The position numbers and the translations under genes are program-made. A model generated the notes under the pieces. That model was given only the letters and a program-made list of their open reading frames with translations. It did no database searches and was not told the DNA's origin. This document shows positions 4,252 to 5,038 of a DNA stretch of 5,038 nucleotides, piece by piece. The DNA is from an uncultured Verrucomicrobiota bacterium (GTDB lineage: Bacteria; Verrucomicrobiota; Kiritimatiellia; RFP12; UBA1067), in NCBI GenBank assembly GCA_937901395.1, contig CALCDB010000153.1:1-5038 (forward strand). Direction: 5' to 3'. Within the stretch, counting starts at the first letter, position 1, and each line of letters starts with the position of its first letter.

Positions 4252-5038
4252 TCAGGCGCCGAGCTGCATGCGGCAGAAGCGCTTCACCGTAATCGGCGCA
4301 CCGACTTCCTTCGCAATGCCGTCGAGATACTTCTCGACGGTAATCTCGCCATCCGCAACATAGTCCTGCTTGGTAAGGCAAATCTGCGTGCAGAACTTCG
4401 CCGCCATTCCCTTCTTGATGCCGACGAGCGCCTGTTCCGGAGGAAGCTTGCCCTTCTGCTCCTTGAGCGCGTTGAGCTTGATCTCCAACTCCGCATCAAT
4501 CTCGGCTTGCGGAACATCCTCCGGGTTGATGTACTTAGGCGCGTTCGCCGCTACTTGCAGACAAATCATGTGAGCCGCCTCGTCAAGCTTCTCGCCCTGC
4601 TTATCGCAAGCGAGCTCGACCAATACGCCAATCTTTCCGCCCATATGGATATAGCCCGAAAGCACACCCGCGCCCTCAAGCTGATAACGCTCGCTACGAC
4701 GAATCTTCACGTTCTCACCGGTCTTTGTAAGCAACATGTGGTAATCGTCCGCCAACGTCGTTTCGATATCCTTGCCGTCAAGCGCGACCTTGGCCGCATC
4801 GGCGCAGAACTTCTTATACGCATCGGTATTGGCGACGAAATCGGTTTCGCAATTGACTTCCGCCAACGCCATCGCCTTCTTGTCCGCCGCCTCCGCAAGC
4901 GCCACGATGCCCTGCTTCGATTCCTTATCCACGCGCTTGGCCGCTACCGCCAAGCCCTTCTCGCGAAGATACTTGACCGCCTCATCCATATCGCCGTTCG
5001 TCGCGTTGAGCGCTTCCTTGCACGCCCCCATGCCGGCC
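4252..5038 (-). CDS. tsf: Elongation factor Ts (EF-Ts), 5'-partial
   Basis: EF-Ts is the cytoplasmic nucleotide-exchange factor that binds EF-Tu-GDP and releases GDP so that EF-Tu can reload with GTP. About 262 residues are visible. The frame is open at the window edge and begins in the UBA-like N-terminal domain (AGMGACKEAL, then NGDMDEAVKYLREKG). The ATG at 5031 is an internal Met of the conserved G-A/G-M segment, so roughly 20 N-terminal residues lie outside the window. The hallmark TDFVA motif that contacts EF-Tu is present about 65 residues in (NCETDFVANTDAYKKF). It is followed by the dimerisation-domain segments GKIGVLVELA and MICLQVAANAPKY and the C-terminal region ICLTKQDYVADGEITVEKYL. 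The total length would be about 280 residues, normal for bacterial EF-Ts. It ends in TGA 19 nt before the PHP gene. In many bacteria rpsB lies just upstream, which cannot be checked here. Identification is secure. Confidence 0.97.
   Translation of the reverse strand, partial: AGMGACKEALNATNGDMDEAVKYLREKGLAVAAKRVDKESKQGIVALAEAADKKAMALAEVNCETDFVANTDAYKKFCADAAKVALDGKDIETTLADDYHMLLTKTGENVKIRRSERYQLEGAGVLSGYIHMGGKIGVLVELACDKQGEKLDEAAHMICLQVAANAPKYINPEDVPQAEIDAELEIKLNALKEQKGKLPPEQALVGIKKGMAAKFCTQICLTKQDYVADGEITVEKYLDGIAKEVGAPITVKRFCRMQLGA

Noticed and set aside
4235..4260. GGCGC/GCGCC inverted repeat at the tsf-PHP junction as a terminator
   Set aside because: The arms are only 5 bp around a long loop and no T-run follows, so it is most likely chance in GC-rich sequence.
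4284..4517. Arg/Ser-rich minus-strand open frame within tsf
   Set aside because: It is an out-of-frame reading of tsf; the low-complexity Arg/Ser composition is typical of frame-shifted GC-rich coding DNA.

Overview
All eight genes in this window lie on the minus strand, so the biological reading direction runs from position 5038 down to 1. The genes are mostly core housekeeping genes: translation elongation, ribosomal proteins, phospholipid synthesis and replication restart. Two less expected genes sit among them, a small zinc-ribbon/coiled-coil protein and a type IV pilin-like protein. The prepilin belongs to the large 'type II secretion system protein' prepilin-type family that is expanded in Lentisphaerae, Kiritimatiellota, Verrucomicrobia and Planctomycetes. 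With the GC-rich codon use and gene set, this points to a PVC-superphylum bacterium, perhaps of the Lentisphaerae/Kiritimatiellota type. That placement is an inference from family resemblance, not a proven assignment.

Layout in transcription order. (1) 5038-4252: tsf (EF-Ts), its N-terminus cut off by the window edge. (2) 4232-3501: a PHP-family phosphoesterase resembling histidinol-phosphatase, 19 nt after tsf and probably co-transcribed with it. (3) A promoter at 3518-3489, whose -35 lies inside the end of the PHP gene, drives rpmI (L35, 3422-3222) and rplT (L20, 3201-2854) through a roughly 60-nt leader with a small hairpin. A strong intrinsic terminator ends this unit at 2825-2793. (4) A second promoter overlaps that terminator and starts a two-gene unit: a zinc-ribbon/coiled-coil protein of unknown function (2758-2393) and a CDP-alcohol phosphatidyltransferase, likely PgsA (2388-1756), separated by 4 nt. 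(5) A third promoter, with its -35 in the end of pgsA, drives the prepilin (1708-974). One nucleotide later comes priA (972-1, running off the window), the replication-restart helicase.

The plus strand carries no gene I would support; its long open frames are shadows of the minus-strand genes. No gene-free stretch exceeds 100 bases. I see no tRNA, rRNA, CRISPR array, insertion sequence or phage gene. The points most worth a second look are the compact regulatory junctions (a promoter built into a terminator, and a perfect palindrome on a -35), the pilin with its own good promoter ahead of priA, the absence of infC next to rpmI-rplT, and the uncharacterised zinc-ribbon gene coupled to pgsA. 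I found no evidence of an exotic new system.
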